Below, piece after piece: positions 11,521 to 25,080 of a stretch of DNA of 64,000 nt. Under the pieces are notes generated by a model. It saw nothing but the letters and a program-made list of their open reading frames with translations. It was not told the origin of the DNA and searched no databases. The translations under genes and the position numbers were made by a program. The stretch comes from Musa acuminata AAA Group (Eukaryota; Streptophyta; Magnoliopsida; Zingiberales; Musaceae). Each line of letters opens with the position of its first letter. Within the stretch, counting starts at the first letter, position 1. The stretch is taken from positions 33,462,501 through 33,526,500 of the forward strand of contig NC_088337.1 of NCBI RefSeq assembly GCF_036884655.1. Direction: 5' to 3'.

Positions 11521-13550
11521 GGAGTAAGGAAACAAAAAATACATAATATTATGATTTAATTAAAAAAATATATTTTTAATAAAAAAATTGATGTAGTATT
11601 AAACAATTGGTAAGACATAGAACACTTGTGAGATATTTCCAAAAGTGCACACACACCATCTTGTTACATGAACTATGATCTTATTTATATGACATGATGA
11701 TAACTACCTCACTTCATCATAGGAACTAACATATAACTTTTAGATCATTTATCATTACTTAGAATATGTATATAACTACATAGAATATGACAGCTACCTA
11801 GATGATTACTATGAATCAATTCTCAATATTCTCCTTTGATTCATAGTTAATACATCAATTTGAGACAAAAAAATAAAAATACTTTTGCATTGGAAGTGAC
11901 TTGGTGAAAATTTTCGTAACTTGTTTATCTGTTCCACTATATTTCATTGCTATGACTCCACTTGATATAAGATCATAGTCAAAATGATAATGTATCTCTA
12001 TATACTTCGTTCATCTATAAAGTGTTGGATTATTTGTCATTACAATTGTGGCTTTTGTTATCACATGTTGCATTTTTTTATTCTTGATAAAGATCTTCAA
12101 GAAGTATTCTGAGCCATATTGCTTGACAAGTTGCTGATGTTGCAATTACATATTCTGCTTCCAATATCGATAACACAATTGTTGCTTGCTTCTTTCAACT
12201 CCAAGATATAGTTTCTGATCTGAGACTAAAAATATTGCCTGAATTACTCTTTCTATCATCTAAAGCTCATGCCCAATCACTATCAGTGTAACCAAATAAT
12301 TTATATTTAAAATTATGAGAATACCATATGCCTAATATGTAGTTCCAACAATATAACATAAAATTCTTTTAACAAATCCGAGATGATATTTACTTGGGCT
12401 ATGCATAAACCTGGATACTACACCAATGGAGAAGGTAATATCTGATCGAGTATGAGTTAGATAAATCAAACCTCCAACCAAACATCTATAGTATCTTATA
12501 TTTCTCAAACATGTATCATCTTTAAGTTTCAATAATACGAGTTGATTCTAGATTTTCTAGATCACATCTTCTCTTTCTTCTTTACATTTGATGCAGCAAT
12601 TATTATTTCCTTAGGAAATAATGGTTCATTTCAATCTACAAAACTTAGATATATTAATATAGCAACTATAATCTCCTTCAAGTTCTCCAATTGATTTTTG
12701 AGTAAAAGATATAACATCCACACAATAGCCGAATTGCTTGTGCAAATTAGCATCAAATTCCTTATGAAAATCAGCAAGCTATGATGTGAATCTTTCATTC
12801 AGCAAAAGCCTAAATCTATCTCTAGGCAATCCATGAGCAAAAGCAGAATCGCTCATGTCATCAACTTGAACTTTTCTTCCAAACCCATTAGTTTTAATCA
12901 CATTTGACTTATATTTCACCTAAAAAACCAATTTATAAATAATTAGATTTTTATTTGTTAGCTTTAACACAAGATCTCAAGCTTCATATTTACGAAGAGT
13001 ATTCATTTCTTTATTTATGGCATCCTCTCGCACCGTAACACCTTTGACTTCATGAAAATAAGCAAGCTCAAGGTGATACTCCCTCCATCGCTTTGCATCA
13101 TTATTGGTGATGAAGAAATAACAAGAGTAGATACCAATGAAGAAGTAGATGAGCGAAAATCTATTGGCACATTAGATAACAAAGGAATCTCAACCATAGG
13201 TTTTAAACATATAACATTTTATTAATATTTTCAAAAGAAATTACTTGTGAATGATAATAACAAGAAACTTCATCAAACATAACATCTCGAGATATCATGT
13301 GTTTGTGGATCCATACATTTTCAACCTTTCTTCATTTTATTATAACCAATAAAAATATATTTTTTGGTCTTAACATCAAGCTTACTTCTTTTTTAATCTG
13401 GTATATGAATATAGTATGGAAAACCAAATACTCTGAAATGTCTAACATTTGGGTCTCACATGGAGACTTCCGATTGATTGAACTAAGATGACTTCGATTA
13501 ATAACATAAGTTATATATGTCATACTTTCTGCCCATAAGTTAATTTTTAA
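11521..13550 (-). mobile_element. Decayed Ty1/copia retrotransposon fragment (minus strand)
   Basis: Read on the minus strand, 13330-13550 is a late-integrase/linker segment (INRS, then a degenerate KCIFLGY-like stretch). The stretch 12330-12530 is the end of the reverse transcriptase region (YRCLVGGLIYLTHTRSDI), and 11850-12300 is RNase H, with KYIEIHYHF and DKQVTKIFTKSLP recoverable in one frame. A polypurine-like tract precedes a probable 3' LTR at about 11580-11830. The coding region is broken by many stops and shifts, and the 5' half is absent. It is fused to a P450 exon fragment on its right. Confidence 0.8.
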
Positions 13551-13806
13551 CAGTGTTTTCTTAGGAATATTGTCTCCAGCAATTCTCGTGGAAGTAATAA
13601 AGGCAGGGGTGGATATGCACGCGGAACACTTCCTTGATGACAGCTTTCAAATGGACCATAACGTTATGCTCCACCTCTCTTACTTGTCCTTCTCCTTGTC
13701 TAACTTGGTCTTGTAATTTTCTCATCGCTTTTGGACTCAGAACGGGCTCCATCATGGCATCCTCCAGGGTAACATACCATGAATGTGTACCAGCACTGAA
13801 CATATC
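13551..13806 (-). pseudogene. CYP71A-like exon 2 fragment fused to copia
   Basis: The fragment starts at a normal exon 2 acceptor (GATATG at 13801-13806) and encodes an I-helix region FSAGTHS, then MRKLQDQVRQ and HLKAVIKEVFR. It then shifts frame and stops at the position of the usual IPKKT, where copia sequence begins. It is more diverged from the intact copies than they are from each other. The fusion is duplicated at 26536-26789. Confidence 0.85.
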
Positions 13807-15313
<1,507 letters not shown>

Positions 15314-17334
15314 TTAGAGGTGCTGCTCCTCTTGCCCAATACTCCATGGTTTAGCAACAAGATGCAGTCTTTGTTTTCTCTGGAGCACTAACCCAAAAGC
15401 CTCACTCATGTCCAAATCCTCCCTTGTCAATCCACCAGGCAACTCCCAATCAAAGTGATAAACCAGGGTTGCCAGTGCGAGCTCTAAAGAGGCAATTGCA
15501 AAGCTCATTCCAGGACAAATTCTCCTTCCTGCTCCGAACGGAATGAACTCGAAATCGTTTCCCTTGAAGTCCATTGCACCGTCCCCGATGAACCTCTCAG
15601 GTTTGAATTCGTCAGGTGCTTCCCAATGGCTTGGATCTCTGCTTATGGCCCATGCGTTCACGATCACTCGTGTTTTCTTGGGAATGTTGTATCCTTGTAT
15701 TTGACAATCCTCCATCAGCTCTCGTGGAACCAATAGCGGGACCGGCGGGTATAGACGTAATACTTCCTTGATGATGGCTTTCAGGTACACCATCTCGTCC
15801 AACTCCTCCTCTTTCACCGTTCCTTTTGTTCTGCTCGCTATCCCTCGCACTTGGTGTTGTAATTTTGCCATCATTCTTGGACTCCGGACGAGCTCCGCCA
15901 TGGCGTACTCCAGGGCAACATATACTGTCTCGGTACCACCACTGAATATATCCTGCAAGTCGTCGATAATGTGGAAAAAATGAGATCATTTGATAAATCT
16001 CAAAATAAACACTGCAAGATTGTAGAATCCACATTTCTCACTGATGAAATAAGCACCACAATATACCTAAATAGGGGGATGGGAGTAGTTTAGATTGCTC
16101 TAGTTTGGATGTAGCAATTTGGAGAGAGGGTTCCCCCTATCTCGTAAAAGAAATCGGTTCGCTATACTATATATAGTAACACGTGAAAATAATAATCACT
16201 TGCCTGAGGGCATAACATACGAATATAATTAATACAATATGACAAACACACAGTGAACTCAAGAAAGTTATCTACGTACATACATCACTCACTTTCGTAT
16301 GAAACGAATTATAATTTGTCATTAGTTGTTATATGTGCTATCCATCAAAAAGGCAAGCAAATATTGGAACAATAAATATATCACTTATAATTTAGGACGA
16401 GGAATCATACCATCAGAAGTGCCTTTATGGTTTGTGGAGTCAGGAGAGCATGATTCCCTCCCGGATCCTCCCTAAGAGAGAGCAGAACATCCACGAAGTC
16501 CTTCTCGCCATCATCACCTTTTGCTGATCGATCTTCGTGTTCTTGGATCACCCCATCGAGCAAATCATCCCATCTCTTCTTGGTCTTCTTGGCTCTCTCC
16601 ATAGAGCCAAACAATACATCCAGCCAACCCAGCCATGGGAAGTAGTCCCCCACGTAGAACTTGCTCAGTAGCACCGAAAACTCCCGGATCAGCTCGCGGA
16701 ACAGCACGTTCCTCCCCTCTTCTCTGTTGAACTTCCCCGAAACAACTCGACATAAAATATCGTTGGCGAAGGAGTAAAAGATCTCAGACATGTCGACGCT
16801 CGTCGTCGGCGAAGCTTGAGAGGAGATCTTCCGGATCATGAAACTCACTTCCTCCTGCCTAATGAGCCGATAAGACTGAACTCTTGTGGAGCTCAAGAGG
16901 TGGAAGGCGCAGATCTTCCTGAGCTGCCTCCAGTGCTCACCGTGGGGCGAGAAGCCCAAGTCCTTGCACTCGTCGAAGAGGACTTTGGCCGGCTTTAGAA
17001 CAGGCCGGCTGGCAAAGACTTGATCGTGGTTGCGCATGACATCTCGGGCGCCATCCGGCGACGAGACCACGAGGGCTGGCACCTGACCCAAGTGCAGCAG
17101 CATGAGGGGGCCATGCTTGTGCGACAGGGCGTGGAGGGAGCGGTGAGGGTGCGAGCCGAGTTGATGGAAGTTGCCTATGAAGGGAAGCTTGGGCGGGGAA
17201 GGGGGCATGCCATGGGTCCTTGCACGGAGGTTGTTTCTTTTGAGTCCTAGACGGAGCAGCAGCAGTAAAGAGAGAGGTAGGACGAGTATGATGAAGAGTG
17301 TCGGCAGTGGAGATGGGGGAAGGAGAAGAGGCAT
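15314..17334 (-). CDS. CYP71A-like cytochrome P450, copy 3 (two exons, intact)
   Basis: Exon 1 is 16411-17334 and exon 2 is 15314-15952, phase 0, intron 458 bp with GT-AG ends. The product is 520 residues, four shorter than copy 2 because the MSSS start is missing; the first ATG is at 17334. It keeps the hydrophobic anchor, the PPSPPKLPFIG hinge, SGGTET in the I-helix, KEVLR, PERF and PFGAGRRICPG with Cys454. It differs from copy 2 in exon 2 (VYVALEYAM, SPRMMAK, VPLLVPREL) and in the F-G region (LLSKFYVG). Its exon 2 is the closest match to that of broken copy 1. Role as for copy 2: an ER-anchored monooxygenase of unknown substrate. Confidence 0.93.
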
Positions 17335-19029
17335 TGCCGTGATTCCTAGTTGTTGTTGTTGCTCCAAACAAACTCCAGTCGGGACGGGACGGGACGTTCC
17401 AATGTATTGCTATTTGTGGTGACAGCTAAGAAGTTCCGACTCCGAGTGTCTTTCCCAGTAGAAGTCTTTTGAAATCACAAGTTTTCCGTATTGCGGTAGA
17501 CCCATCAATCAAATCAACTCATTGGATATTGTGAAGAGTCACGTCGTCGATGACTAGGATAGGATCTAAACGAGCCAGCCACAGGAGGAATATACCATCA
17601 TCAGCCATGTCCTTGGTGACGTGGAGGAGAAATGTCCCCGAAATTTTGACAAAAGAGAGCATTGGGATTGGGTGGAGTTATATGGCTGATATTGAAATTT
17701 GATCTTCCTATCCCACAAATTATTCATTATGTCATTCATTCATTTCCGATTTACAGCAAGAAATTTGCCAGCCTAAAACAAAACAAAATTGATCGTGATA
17801 GATCACAAGGAGGATAATGTCATATTTTTTTTAAAAAAATATTCTACCAAAATTTTTGAAAATATTGATGCTAACTAAAATTTTTAAAATATTTTTTTTT
17901 CAAAATTTATCCTAAAAAAATGGATAGACAGAAGAGAAAAAGATGAAGACTCGACATAACTAACTATTATGTGATAGAATTAGAGTTGTAAGTGATTTTT
18001 ATCTTATACTTCACTGAAAAAAAAGGTATGAAGCTCCATTATTATCTCTCATAATTATTCTTTTTTTAGGTAAAAAAATAATTTTTTAGAGAAAAATCGT
18101 TTTTATGATAATCCACTTTTATATTTGAAAAAAAATTCTCCAAACAAAAACTACATCGTTCAGACATAATTAAGCGATTGATCTTTCTCGATTGACATGA
18201 CTGTGTTCAAAATGATTATCTTCAATAATTAAGACCACATTATTGATTGGGGAGATAATTATCGTGTCACACCACCCCATGACTTTGTCGCCTCACAATT
18301 ATTATATCTTGGTCGCCGCACAGTAATTCACATCATATGACAGCTTCCCAATGAAGCCAAGAAAAAGATAATTATGTTGAGCCTCATCCGTAATAGCGAA
18401 ATGGTATAGCCAAAAACTTGGTTTTCAACGTTTCAACGAATCGATAATTATAAATTAAATTTATTTTTTCAAGTAAAAAATATCCTGACATAATTATAAA
18501 AAGTATGCACAGATGCAAACTTATTTACGACACTTACAAGTCGGTCACTTTACAATTCAAAACAGAAGAATATTGGAGGATTCTTTCTTGACAATCCAAA
18601 TGAGAGTTTTTGTCTTAAACTATTAGATCGATCGACACTAAAATCAATGGATGCAATCAAAAAATTATCATAAATTAGAAAACAAAAGTAAATTAAAATT
18701 TATGAGCTACCAACATATAAATTCAAAATAAAATTTATGAATTTATGAGCTACCAACATACGATTTCTTACATAATCTAGCACTCGATTTTAATCAGATT
18801 TATACGGGAAATCATATCATAAATTTCAATTAAACGCAAATTTGACCTTATCTTCACACAGCATTCACCCAACGTGGCACGCTGGTTTCGTTGTCTTGTC
18901 GGCTTTTGGACCTGTAATAATCAAGACGAGAGTCATGGGGATGGAGCATCTGCCAAGTTCGGATAACCACAAATGCACTCTCTTATCTCTGGGCCTTCCA
19001 ATCAAGTCTCAGGTAATTGCTGCTGCTGC
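17335..19029. repeat. CYP71A 5'-flank block B, copy 2
   Basis: From about 17365 to 18440 this follows block B, with small indels such as the TTTATGATAATCC stretch shared with 40590. From 18440 to 18840 it is AT-rich sequence also seen near 24190-24440 and 40950-41200. The stretch 18840-19029 is not seen elsewhere in the window. It has a short open frame ending in a CAG|GTAATT donor-like site just before the copia LTR, so it could be a stray exon. Evidence for that is thin. Confidence 0.7.
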
Positions 19030-20236
19030 TGTTAGTTTGGCAAGTCTCATAGTTCCACATTGGGAAAATCAGACTTGTTATCTCGTCTTGAAACTATAAA
19101 TAAGGGTAGCTTTGAAGTCAGATGCACCACAAGAAAAACCTAAGTATTTGCTTTGGGTTTAAGTCCATATTCATTTAAATAGTTTGGACTTATAGTTTGA
19201 TTTTTTCTTGTTTAGTATTTTCGGGTGTTTTATGGCCTAGGAACATCTTCCTAAGGCATTTGTAATTGTCCCTCTTTTGCAATAGTAATTTGCTCCTCTT
19301 TCGTCCGTGAATGTAGATCAAAGTCAATTGATCGAACCACGAATATCTGGTGTTCTTGTCTTACTTTTATTCTTTCCGTTTTAATATTTTGTTCGGTTGC
19401 CAAAATTACCTTGTAGTAAATTTCCTGTGGCTAGCTCTAACAAACTGGTATCAGAGCATGGTTTTGGGATCTTTTGGCAACGATGACAATAACAAAGATT
19501 GTTGTCGAAAAATTCGATAGAAATGTCAACTTCGACTTTTGGAAACTCAAGATGGAGGTCATTCTAGTTCAAGACGGAGTTGATTTGGTACTACAGGGAG
19601 CCGAGAGCATTCCAGATGATATGTCAAAAGAAGAGCTTGCGGGTATGGATAAGAAGACCCGATCAAGCATCATTCTAAATCTCTCTGACAATGTTTTACG
19701 GGAGGTAGCTACGGAGACTACGGCTAAGAGCATGTGGGACAAGCTTAAAGCCTTGTACATGAAGAGGACAGTGGAGAATCGTCTCTACTTGAAACAGAGT
19801 CTGTATATGCTTCGGATGATTGAAGGTACATCTATACTCTCGCATCTTGATAAGTTTGATTCTTTGGTTATAGATTTGGAGAATATAGATGCAAAAATTG
19901 ATGATGAGGATAAGGCTTTGTTACTCTTTTGTTCTCTTCCCCAATCTTTTAAGCATTTCCGTGATACTTTGATTTATGAAAAAAAAATAGTTTTTTATCA
20001 TGAAATTAAATCTGCACTGAAATATAAGGAGCAGATAGATAGGAATATCACTGAGGAAAGTAGAGAGAATCAGGCTGAGGGTCTAAATCCAAACATAGAA
20101 ATTTGGAATGTAGATATTGTAATAAAATGGGGCACATTAAATCTGATTGCTTTAAATTGAAAAATAAATTAAAGTAAAAAGAAAAATTTATTGAAAAAAT
20201 TACTGAATCCGCCGAAGTTAGTGTAGCAACTAATTT
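19030..20236 (+). mobile_element. 5' half of a Ty1/copia element (LTR, PBS, gag)
   Basis: The LTR is 19030-19442 (413 bp), with matching ends TGTTAG and CTAACA and a TATA motif (CTATAAATA, about 19094). The primer-binding site TGGTATCAGAGC at 19446-19457 is the usual copia initiator-Met tRNA site. Gag follows. The element then stops abruptly at about 20236, where block A of the P450 array begins without its usual start. Protease, integrase, RT, RNase H and 3' LTR are absent, so it cannot move by itself. Confidence 0.88.
19483..20160 (+). pseudogene. Copia gag, frameshifted at the zinc knuckle
   Basis: The first ATG after the primer site is 19483. The product resembles plant copia gag of the UBN2 type: FDFWKLKMEV near the start, then STAKSMWDKLKALY-like and LPQSFKHFRDTL segments. 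The reading frame ends with nonsense residues to 20160. In another frame the same DNA gives a CCHC zinc knuckle (CRYCNKMGHIKSDC, about 20113-20154). A frame change just before the knuckle therefore breaks the gene. Confidence 0.85.
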
Positions 20237-20882
20237 AAACTTTTCTTTAAAAAATTACCTTATAGAAAATGGGCGGACAGATAGAAATATGACATAATAT
20301 GTGTTAGAATTGGAATCGTACGTGAAGTTTGTCTCGTACTTTACTATATAAAAAAAAATTAAAATTTATGAATGACAAGCATATAAATTCAAAATAAGAA
20401 TATCCTCTGTCACTACATAGTTTCCAACGATCTTTCGTGATTCAACTCATACTATCGCAAGGACAACGAATATGCACACACATGAACAAAAACTTTGAGT
20501 TCTCTCTTCTATTTTCAAAGCTTATGAAATTTTAATCTCATAATAAAGGATACTCTGACTTTAAAGTGTCAAAGGAGAAGGATTGTTTAAAAGTTCTTGA
20601 GATTTTGCATGTCTCCCTCGATAGAAAATAACAACAACCTTGCAGAAATTGGCCTCCACTTGTTTGATGGTACTCCTTCAGCTTCAAACATTGGCATTTG
20701 AGCGAAAGGATCACATCGGTATCACCCTCTCCCTTTCTCATCCACAATAAGTAACATCGAATATTAGCTTTATTAGGATAATTGGCCGTAAGAGACCAAT
20801 TCTGAACGGACTGCCAAAACTACAAACATCCATCTTTTTGTTCAGTTTAGATCAAAGCATACAAGGATAAATAATTTTCACT

Positions 20883-20966
<84 letters not shown>

Positions 20967-20971
20967 GTGAG
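20237..20971. repeat. CYP71A 3'-flank block A, copy 3 (5'-trimmed)
   Basis: Block A resumes here at CTTTTCTTTAAAAAATTACC, the same point as about 3797 and 14358. A segment of about 200 bp present in the other copies is missing after the T-rich stretch at about 20345. The block ends with an AT tract (about 20884-20931) and an AG tract (about 20931-20961) next to the stop of CYP71A copy 4. Copy 1 has AG in the same place; copies 2 and 3 have GATA. Confidence 0.82.
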
Positions 20972-23026
20972 TTAGAGCTGCTGCTCCTCTTGCCCAATAC
21001 TCCATGGTTTAGCAACAAGATGCAGTCTTTGTTTTCTTTGGAGCACTACCCCAAAAGCCTCACTCGTGTCCAAATCCTCTCCTGTCATTCCACCAGGCAA
21101 CTCCCAATCAAAGTGATAAACCAGGGTTGCCAGTGCGAGCTCTAAAGAGGCAATTGCAAAGCTCATTCCAGGACAAATTCTCCTTCCTGCTCCGAACGGA
21201 ATGAACTCGAAATCGTTTCCCTTGAAGTCCATTGCACCGTCCCCCATGAACCTCTCAGGTTTGATTTCGTCAGGTGCTTCCCAATGGCTTGGATCTCTGC
21301 TTATGGCCCATGCGTTCACGATCACTCGTGTTTTCTTGGGAATGTTGTATCCTTGTATTTGACAATCCTCCATTAGCTCTCGTGGAAGCAATAGCGGGGC
21401 CGGCGGGAACAGACGTAATACTTCCTTGATGATGGCTTTCAGGTAGGCCATCTCGTCCAAATCCTCCTCTTTCACCGTTCCTTTTCTTCTGCTCGCTATC
21501 CCTCGCACTTGGTGTTGTAATTTTGCCATCATTCTTGGATTCCGGACGAGCTCCGCCATGGCGTACTCCAGGGTAGCATATGATGTCTCGGTACCACCAC
21601 TGAATATATCCTGCAAGTCGATAATGTTGAAAAAATGAGATCATTTGATGAATCTCAAAATAAACACTGCAAGATTGTAGTATCCACATTTCTCACGGAT
21701 GAAATAACCAACACAATATACCTAAATAGGGGGATGGGAGTAGTTTAGATCGCTCTAGTTTGGATGTAGCAATCTGGAGAGAGGGTTCCCTATCTTGTAA
21801 AAGAAATTGGTTCACTATACTCGCAGTAACACGCGAAAAATAATAATACGCCACAATAGCGTACGACAAACACACACTTGCCTGAGGGCATAACATTCGA
21901 ATATAATTAATACAATATGACAAACACACAGTGAACTCAAAAAAGTTATCAACAGACATACATCACTCGCTTTCTTATGAAACGAATTATAATTTGTCAT
22001 TAGTTATATGTGCTATCCGTATAAAAGCAAGCAAATATTGGAGCAATAAATATATCACTTATAATTTAGGACGACGAATCATACCATCAGAAGTGCCTTT
22101 ATGGTTTGTGGAGTCAGGAGAGCATGATTCCCACCTGGATCCTCCCGAAGAGAGAGCAGAACATCCACGAAGTCCTTCTCGCCATCATCACCTTCAGCTG
22201 ATCGATCTTCGTGTTCTTGGATGACCCCATCCAGCAAATCATCCCATCTCTTCTTGGACTTGTTGACTCTCTCCATAGAGCCAAACAATACATCCAGCCA
22301 ACCCAGCCATGGGAAGTAGTCCCCCACGTAGAACTTGCTCAGTAGCACCGAAAACTCCCGGGTCGACTCGCGGAACAGCACGTTCCTCCCCTCTTCTCTG
22401 TTGAACTTTCCCGAAACAACTCGACATAATATATCGTTGGCGAAGGAGTAAAATATCTCAGACATGTCGACGCTCGTCGTCAGCGAAGCTTGAGAGGAGA
22501 TCTTCCGGATCATGAAACCCACTTCCTCCTGCCTAATGAGCCGATAAGACTGCACTCTTTTGGAGCTCAAGAGGTGGGAGGCGCAGATCTTCCTAAGCTG
22601 CCTCCAGGAGTCACCGTAGGGCGCTAACGCCAAGTCCGTCGTCCCGTCGAAGAGGACTTTGGCCGGCTTTAGAGCAGGCCGGCTGGCAAAGACTTGATCG
22701 TGGTTGCGCATGACATCTCGGGCGCCATCCGGCGACGAGACCACGAGGGTTGGCACCTGACCCAAGCGCAGCAGCATGAGGGGGCCATGCTTCTGCGACA
22801 GGGCGTGGAGGGAGCGGTGAGGGAGCGAGCCGAGTTGATGGAAGTTGCCTACGAAGGGAAGCTTGAGCGGGGAAGGGGGCATGTCATGGGTCCTCGCACG
22901 GAGGTTGTTTCTTTTGAGTCCTAGACGGAGCAGCAGTAGTAACGAGAGAGGTAGGACGAGTATGACGAAGAGTGTAGGCAGTGGAGATGGGGGAAGGAGA
23001 AGAGGCATCGAGGAAGACATTGCCAT
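20972..23026 (-). CDS. CYP71A-like cytochrome P450, copy 4 (two exons, intact)
   Basis: Exon 1 is 22085-23026 and exon 2 is 20972-21610, phase 0, intron 474 bp with GT-AG ends. The 526-residue product starts MAMSSSM and keeps anchor, PPSPLKLPFVG hinge, SGGTET, KEVLR, PERF and PFGAGRRICPG with Cys460. Between the B and C helices it reads LALAPYGDSWRQLRK, while copies 1-3 read LGFSPHGEHWRQLRK. That region is substrate recognition site 1 in P450s, so this copy may accept a different substrate. The rest is a patchwork: intron and parts of exon 2 resemble copy 2, while the end of exon 1 resembles copy 3. This suggests gene conversion. Confidence 0.93.
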
Positions 23027-24449
23027 GATTCGTAGTTTGTTGTTGCTCCAAACAAACTCCAGTCGGGACGGGACGTTCCAATGCATTGCTATTCGTGGTG
23101 ATAGCTAAGAAGTTCTATTTTGGGTGTCTTCCCAGTTGGTCCTACACACGCAAGTCTTTTGAAATCACAAGTTTTCGGCATTGCGGTAGTTCCATCAGTC
23201 AAATCACCCCATTCGACATTGTGAAGAGTGACGTCGTAGATGACTAGGATCTAAACGAGCTACACTTGAAACACACAGGAGGAACATACCATCAGCCATG
23301 TCCTTGTTGTCGTGGAGGAGAAATGTCCCCAACAAAATCGTGATGAAGCCACAGATATCTGTCACAATCTGCGTGGAAGTTTGCCGATCCCAATCCTGCG
23401 AGGATTAGATGATACAGAAACTACACTAATACGCATCAGATTACCTGCCTTCAAGAGTCCTAAATGAAACCACAGAAATTTTGACAAAAGAAAGAATTGG
23501 GATTGGGTGGAGTTATATAGCTGATATTGAAATTTGATCTTCCTATCCCACAAATTATTCATCATGCCATTCATTCATTTCCGATTTACAGTAAGAAATT
23601 TTGTCAGCCTAAAACAAAATTGATCGCGATAGATCACAAGGAGGATAATGTCATCTTTTTTTAAAAAATAATAATAATAAATATTCTACGAAAATTTTTA
23701 AAAATATTGATGCTAACTAAAAATTTCAAAATATTTTTTTTTCAAAAATTATCCTAAAAAAAATGGATAGACAGAAGAAGATGAAGACTCGACATAACTA
23801 ACTATTATGTGATAGAATTAGAGTTGTTAGTGATTTTTATCTTATACTTCACTGAAAAAAATGGTATGAAGCTCCGTTATTATCTCTCATAATTATTCTT
23901 TTTTAGGGTAAAAAAATAATTTTTTTTACAGAAAAATCGTCCTAACCATTTATTTTATGATAATCTTCAATAATTGAGACCACATTGTTGATTGGGTAGA
24001 TAATTATCAAATCACATGACCCCATTTGTTTGTCCTCTCACGTTTATATCTTGGCCGCCACACAGTAGTTCACATCATATGACAGCTTACCAATCAAGCC
24101 AAGAAAAAGAATTATGTCGAGCCTCATCCGTAATAGTGAAATGGTATAGGCAAAACCTTGTTTTCAACGATTCAACAAATCGATAATTATAAAAGAAATA
24201 TGTTTTTCCAAGTAAAAAATGTACTGACATAATTATAAAAAGTATGCACAGACGCAACTTTATTTACGAGTCACTTTACAATTCAAAACTGGATTCTTTC
24301 TTGACAATCCAAATGAGAGTTTTTGTCTTAAACTATTAGATCGATCGACACTAAAATCAATGGATCCAATCAAAAATGTTCATAAATTCAAAATTAAATT
24401 ATAAAACAAAAGTAAATGAAAATTTATGAGCGACCAACATATAAATTTA
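23027..24449. repeat. CYP71A 5'-flank block B, copy 3
   Basis: This closely follows the copies at 6850 and 39776, including ATTATTCATCATGCCATTC and the TTGGCCGCCACACAGTAG stretch. No gene is seen. Where copy 1 of the block runs into the CYP71D gene, this copy instead runs into a P450 N-terminal fragment at 24450. A whole CYP71D-like gene seems to be missing from this unit. Confidence 0.8.
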
Positions 24450-24623
24450 TGACCGACCGTGTGGTGCATGCTGCCGATGAACGGCAGATTCCATGCGCCG
24501 GGCAGAGGTTTTGGATTTCGGCCTTTGGACTCGGTGAATCCTTCCTTTCTTCATCCAGACGAGCAGGAAGAGGAGGCAGCAGATGAAGACGACGATGGAT
24601 GGGAGCTGAAGCTGCTGTTCCAT
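24450..24623 (-). pseudogene. CYP71D-like P450 N-terminal fragment
   Basis: It starts with an ATG at 24623 and encodes an anchor (LPSIVVFICCLLFLLVWMKK). A one-base shift follows; in the shifted frame the hinge NLPFIGSMHH is seen. It stops after about 58 codons where block B starts. It is an old remnant, related to 11090-11520. Confidence 0.82.
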
Positions 24624-25080
24624 GGAGTACTCAACTCTGTTTGTCCAGGTGACCAAGTTTGGCCATTGCCTTCCATTTTTATGTCGTGTTCTTCCATGCT
24701 CTGTCAAACTCGTAGTCTCTCCAGAAACTTCTTGCTCTGCCAGGCTGACGATATCTGTCTGTATACGTGAATAGTTTACTGCTCGCTCGACTCCAAAACT
24801 TTTAGCTAAGAATCGTTCGGGAGAATTAATTGATTCGATATCGTCTGTGGATAAACAAAAGAGAAATAGTTTGTTTAAAAAGAAAAAGAAAACCCCTATA
24901 GTTCGTTCCTCCGTCGTTGATAAGACCATTTGCCTCTATTTATTTTGCTAAACCTCTGAAGAGTCCAAAATAGTTTGGCACTTAATCTCATGCTTTATTC
25001 ATTATCATCCAAAATAGTAGGACTTCATTTCACGATTTCTTACTTAATCTAGTACTCGATTTTAATCAGATTTATACGGG
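24624..25080. other. Intergenic, no feature recognised
   Basis: Sequence upstream of the P450 N-terminal fragment. I see no coding signal and no match to the other blocks, except for a short AT-rich stretch (about 25040-25090) shared with about 18760. Confidence 0.5.
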
